Translations under genes and position numbers: made by a program
In this document: positions 5,281 through 6,875 of the stretch, piece by piece
Layout of the letters: each line of letters starts with the position of its first letter
Position numbering within the stretch: the stretch's first letter is position 1
Source: JBBRYB01 sp038238115
Lineage (GTDB): Bacteria > Actinomycetota > Actinomycetes > Propionibacteriales > Nocardioidaceae
Assembly (NCBI GenBank): GCA_038238115.1
Contig: JBBRYB010000129.1
Coordinates: forward strand, 1-6,875
Direction: 5' to 3'
DNA length: 6,875 nt
Notes under the pieces: model-generated
What the model saw: only the letters and a program-made list of their open reading frames with translations
The model's database searches: none
What the model was told of the DNA's origin: nothing

Positions 5281-5864
5281 GACGTGGTCGGCGAGGCAGG
5301 CGACGGGGCCGACGCCGTACGCCTGGCCGCCGAGCTCGAACCCGACGTGATCCTGATGGACGTCCGGATGCCCCGCATGGACGGCATCGAGGCGACTCGC
5401 CGAATCGTCGCGAAGCGGCCCGAAACCCGAGTCGTGGTACTGACGACGTTCGATCTCGACGAGTACGTGTATGAGGCTTTCCGCGCCGGTGCCAGCGGCT
5501 TTCTGCTCAAGGACATCTCTCTCACGGACCTGGTCCGAGCCGTGTCCGTGGTCGCCCGCGGAGAGGCGCTGCTCGCCCCGCCCCCACCAGGCGCTTGCTC
5601 GCCCGCTACGTCGCGCGCCCGCTCCCGGGCACCAAGCCGGAACGGCTGACCACGGCCACCGACCGCGAGGTCGACGTGCTGCGGCTGGTCGCCCAGGGCC
5701 GGTCTAATAGTGAAATCGCCGGCGAGTTGTTCCTCAGCGAGGCAACAGTGAAGACCTACGTTTTCCGCCTGCTGACCAAACTCGACCTACGCGACCGTGT
5801 CCAGCTGACCGTCATGGCCTTCGAGTGTGGCCTGGTCGCACCCGGAGACGCCGAGAGTGGATGA
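5281..5864 (+). pseudogene. NarL/LuxR-type response regulator, 5'-truncated and frameshifted
   Basis: The receiver domain begins abruptly at DVVGEAGDGADAVRLAAE. The first ~25-30 residues (beta-1 and the acidic pair that binds magnesium) are missing. What remains has the phospho-acceptor Asp in LMDVRMP (codon 5359-5361), the switch Thr in VVVLTTFD and the conserved Lys in FLLKD. At about 5576-5590 (CCCCGCCCCCACC) the frame slips; one missing base restores TRRLLARYVARPLPG. The second frame then carries the complete LuxR-type helix-turn-helix (TDREVDVLRLVAQG, SNSEIAGELFLSEATVKTYV) to the TGA at 5864. Such regulators act with a membrane sensor histidine kinase, but none is present. A separate C-terminal ORF from TTG 5595 (89 aa) could give a free DNA-binding domain, but it has no ribosome binding site. 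Almost certainly non-functional as a phospho-regulator. Confidence 0.85.
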
Positions 5865-6086
5865 GTCGAGGGAGCGCAGATGCGGCCCAGCCAGGCTCGG
5901 GCACGGCCGTCGTACGGAGCCGCGCTCCCAGTGACTGCGGGTAGCACCTACGCCAACCTGCGACTCGCCGCTCGACCACCTCGGCGTACCCCCTCTCCGC
6001 GCATTCCAAGACGTGCGTCACATCCCCGCGTATGCCTGTCAACCGCAGGTTCCCTGCCGGCCCGATGCGCGGTCACTTGCTGTCCC

Positions 6087-6122
6087 GCATGCCGAACCAT
6101 GACCGGAACGGGATCGGCATGC
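6087..6122. repeat. Perfect 9-bp inverted repeat
   Basis: GCATGCCGA at 6087-6095 is repeated in inverse orientation as TCGGCATGC at 6114-6122, with an 18-nt spacer. The arms contain the self-complementary core GCATGC. It lies about 170 nt before the methyltransferase start. It may be a bipartite operator or a stem with a long loop. Confidence 0.5.
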
Positions 6123-6130
6123 AGGCCCGG

Positions 6131-6148
6131 CCTGATGCTCGCATCAGG
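6131..6148 (+). terminator. Compact hairpin, possible terminator or attenuator
   Basis: CCTGATG at 6131-6137 and CATCAGG at 6142-6148 form a perfect 7-bp stem with a CTCG tetraloop. No T-run follows. It sits 9 nt after the preceding inverted repeat and could end transcription coming from the response-regulator locus. Confidence 0.4.
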
Positions 6149-6210
6149 GCGTGGCGGACGCGGCCCGCAACCACAGGCATTACCGGGTCCGTATCCTGCT
6201 ACACAGCCAA

Positions 6211-6226
6211 CCGGCAGACATGCCGG
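6211..6226 (+). promoter_or_regulatory. Leader hairpin upstream of the methyltransferase
   Basis: CCGGCA and TGCCGG form a perfect 6-bp stem around a GACA tetraloop, 65 nt before the ATG at 6292. It lies downstream of the possible -10 hexamer TATCCT at 6192-6197, so it would be in the 5' leader. Short, and it may be chance. Confidence 0.3.
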
Positions 6227-6277
6227 CGCACCCGCTTGAGTGCGGGCCACCACGGCCAACTGCGGATCAACCGGAAA

Positions 6278-6283
6278 GAAGGA
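6278..6283 (+). promoter_or_regulatory. Ribosome binding site of the methyltransferase
   Basis: GAAGGA with 8 nt spacing to the ATG at 6292. It overlaps the alternative in-frame ATG at 6283, which it therefore cannot serve, so 6292 is the better start. Confidence 0.7.
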
Positions 6284-6291
6284 TGCGCATC

Positions 6292-6875
6292 ATGAGTCAA
6301 GCGTTCTACTCGAACGCGAGGCTGTACGACCTCATGTTCCCTGGCGGCGGCCCCGCGGTCGACTTCTTTCGGGCCGAGGCCAATCGGCAAGGCGGGAGCG
6401 TATTGGAACTCGGGTGCGGCACCGGGCACAAGCTGATCCCTATCGCGTCCGACGGGCATCCGTGCGTCGGCGTGGACTCCTCGTCAGACATGCTGGCTGA
6501 GGCTCAGCGTAAGGCGACGTTGCGCGGTGTAGCGGTGGAATGGATGGAGGGTGACATGCGGGCCTTCGACCTGGGCGGCACCTTCGACTTCGTGTTCATC
6601 ACAGCCAATTCTCTACTGCATCTGCATGAGGCTGAGGATCTGGTGAGCTGCTTCCGGTCGGTTCGCCGACACCTGGCGCCTGGAGCACGGTTCCTCTTCG
6701 ATGTCTTCAACCCGAGCGTGCGCCTACTTGCCGAGGCTGATGGCGTGCGGCGCACCCGGGAGTCGTTGTCCTTCACGGACCCCGACCGTGGCGACGTGAG
6801 CGTCGATGTCGCTGAAATCTACGATGCGCCGGCGCAAGTTACACGCGGGACGTGGTACCTCTCGACTGAATCGGA
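6292..6875 (+). CDS. Class I SAM-dependent methyltransferase (partial, runs off window)
   Basis: 194 codons are open from the ATG at 6292 to the right edge, with no stop; the C-terminus lies outside. Motif I is LELGCGTGHK at residues 38-47, the SAM-binding glycine loop. Motif II is VGVDSS at 59-64, with acidic Asp62 expected to hold the ribose hydroxyls. GDMR at 87-90 and FDFVFITANSLLHL at 98-111 follow as the later SAM-site and strand-4 motifs. The segment HLAPGARFLFDVFNPS is the usual strand-5 region. The N-terminus (FYSNARLYDLMFPGG) is typical of small-molecule methyltransferases of this type. Substrate unknown; likely cytosolic. It has a good ribosome binding site and an undisturbed frame, unlike most of its neighbours, and starts after 427 bases with inverted repeats. 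Confidence 0.93.
   Translation, partial: MSQAFYSNARLYDLMFPGGGPAVDFFRAEANRQGGSVLELGCGTGHKLIPIASDGHPCVGVDSSSDMLAEAQRKATLRGVAVEWMEGDMRAFDLGGTFDFVFITANSLLHLHEAEDLVSCFRSVRRHLAPGARFLFDVFNPSVRLLAEADGVRRTRESLSFTDPDRGDVSVDVAEIYDAPAQVTRGTWYLSTES

Larger units (their letters stand above)
5865..6291. other. Gene-free stretch upstream of the methyltransferase
   Basis: These 427 bases have no convincing gene on either strand. The open frames present (for example plus-strand 5880-6239 and minus-strand 6259-5948) are low-complexity Arg/Pro/Ala-rich and lack family features. The stretch does contain three perfect inverted repeats, at 6087-6122, 6131-6148 and 6211-6226. A possible -10 hexamer TATCCT is at 6192-6197, without a clear -35. 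It is best read as the end of the decayed regulator plus the control region and 5' leader of the methyltransferase. Confidence 0.5.

Noticed and set aside
5812..6042. Minus-strand 76-residue ORF beneath the end of the response regulator
   Set aside because: It overlaps the well-supported helix-turn-helix region and shows no start signal or family feature.
5880..6239. Plus-strand 119-residue ORF after the response regulator, with GGGAG upstream of its ATG
   Set aside because: The ribosome-binding-like sequence is tempting, but the protein is Arg/Pro/Ala-rich noise, codon third positions are not biased, and it is interrupted by hairpin-forming DNA.
1..6875. CRISPR array, tRNA, rRNA, toxin-antitoxin pair, or biosynthetic cluster
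   Set aside because: No spaced identical repeats beyond the three units at 67-133, no tRNA-like folds noticed, and no neighbouring antitoxin for the zeta-like P-loop fragment. A single SnoaL-like gene and a methyltransferase on opposite strands do not make a cluster.

Overview
The window is high-GC DNA with short intergenic gaps. It carries a GAF-ANTAR regulator, a NarL-type response regulator with a LuxR-type helix-turn-helix, several GTG/TTG starts and possible leaderless (TANNNT) promoters. Together these point to an actinobacterium (actinomycete). The genus cannot be named from the sequence alone. It looks like an accessory or decaying region: about half of the recognisable genes are broken by frameshifts, a nonsense codon or truncation.

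Layout. Positions 67-133 hold three near-identical 19-bp units with a 24-bp period, resembling the multiple terminal repeats of an IS21-family element. No transposase is visible. On the minus strand, 982 to 224 holds a GFA-family zinc protein followed in the same frame by a small Cys/His-rich hypothetical ORF. A second minus-strand block runs from 2769 to 1248. It has a TPR-like helical-repeat gene broken by two frameshifts, then an intact alpha/beta hydrolase 9 nt later, then a terminator-like hairpin. Next, still on the minus strand, comes a 60-residue acidic proline-rich ORF with no Lys or Arg (3041 to 2859). Upstream of it lies a GAF-ANTAR antiterminator-type regulator with three apparent frameshifts and an amber codon (3802 to 3099). 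A third minus-strand unit starts at 4866: an intact SnoaL-like gene with a strong ribosome binding site, coupled by ATGA to a small membrane protein gene that has lost its native C-terminus to a frameshift.

The plus strand begins at 5175 with the first ~34 codons of a P-loop ATPase/kinase. They run directly, out of frame, into a response-regulator gene that lacks its N-terminal part and has a further frameshift in a C-rich run. After 427 bases without a convincing gene, but with three clean inverted repeats, an intact SAM-dependent methyltransferase starts at 6292 and runs off the right edge. It is absent from stop-delimited ORF lists because its stop lies outside the window.

Functionally this is a patchwork rather than one pathway. 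The likely working genes are the GFA protein, the hydrolase, the SnoaL-like protein, the methyltransferase and perhaps the acidic peptide. The signalling genes (GAF-ANTAR, response regulator, TPR protein) look dead. I see no convincing evidence of a new multi-gene system. The best leads are the acidic peptide, the P-loop/response-regulator junction, the inverted-repeat leader of the methyltransferase and the orphan IS21-like end. The frameshift density could partly reflect assembly indels, but the amber codon and the out-of-frame gene junction are not simple single-base indels.
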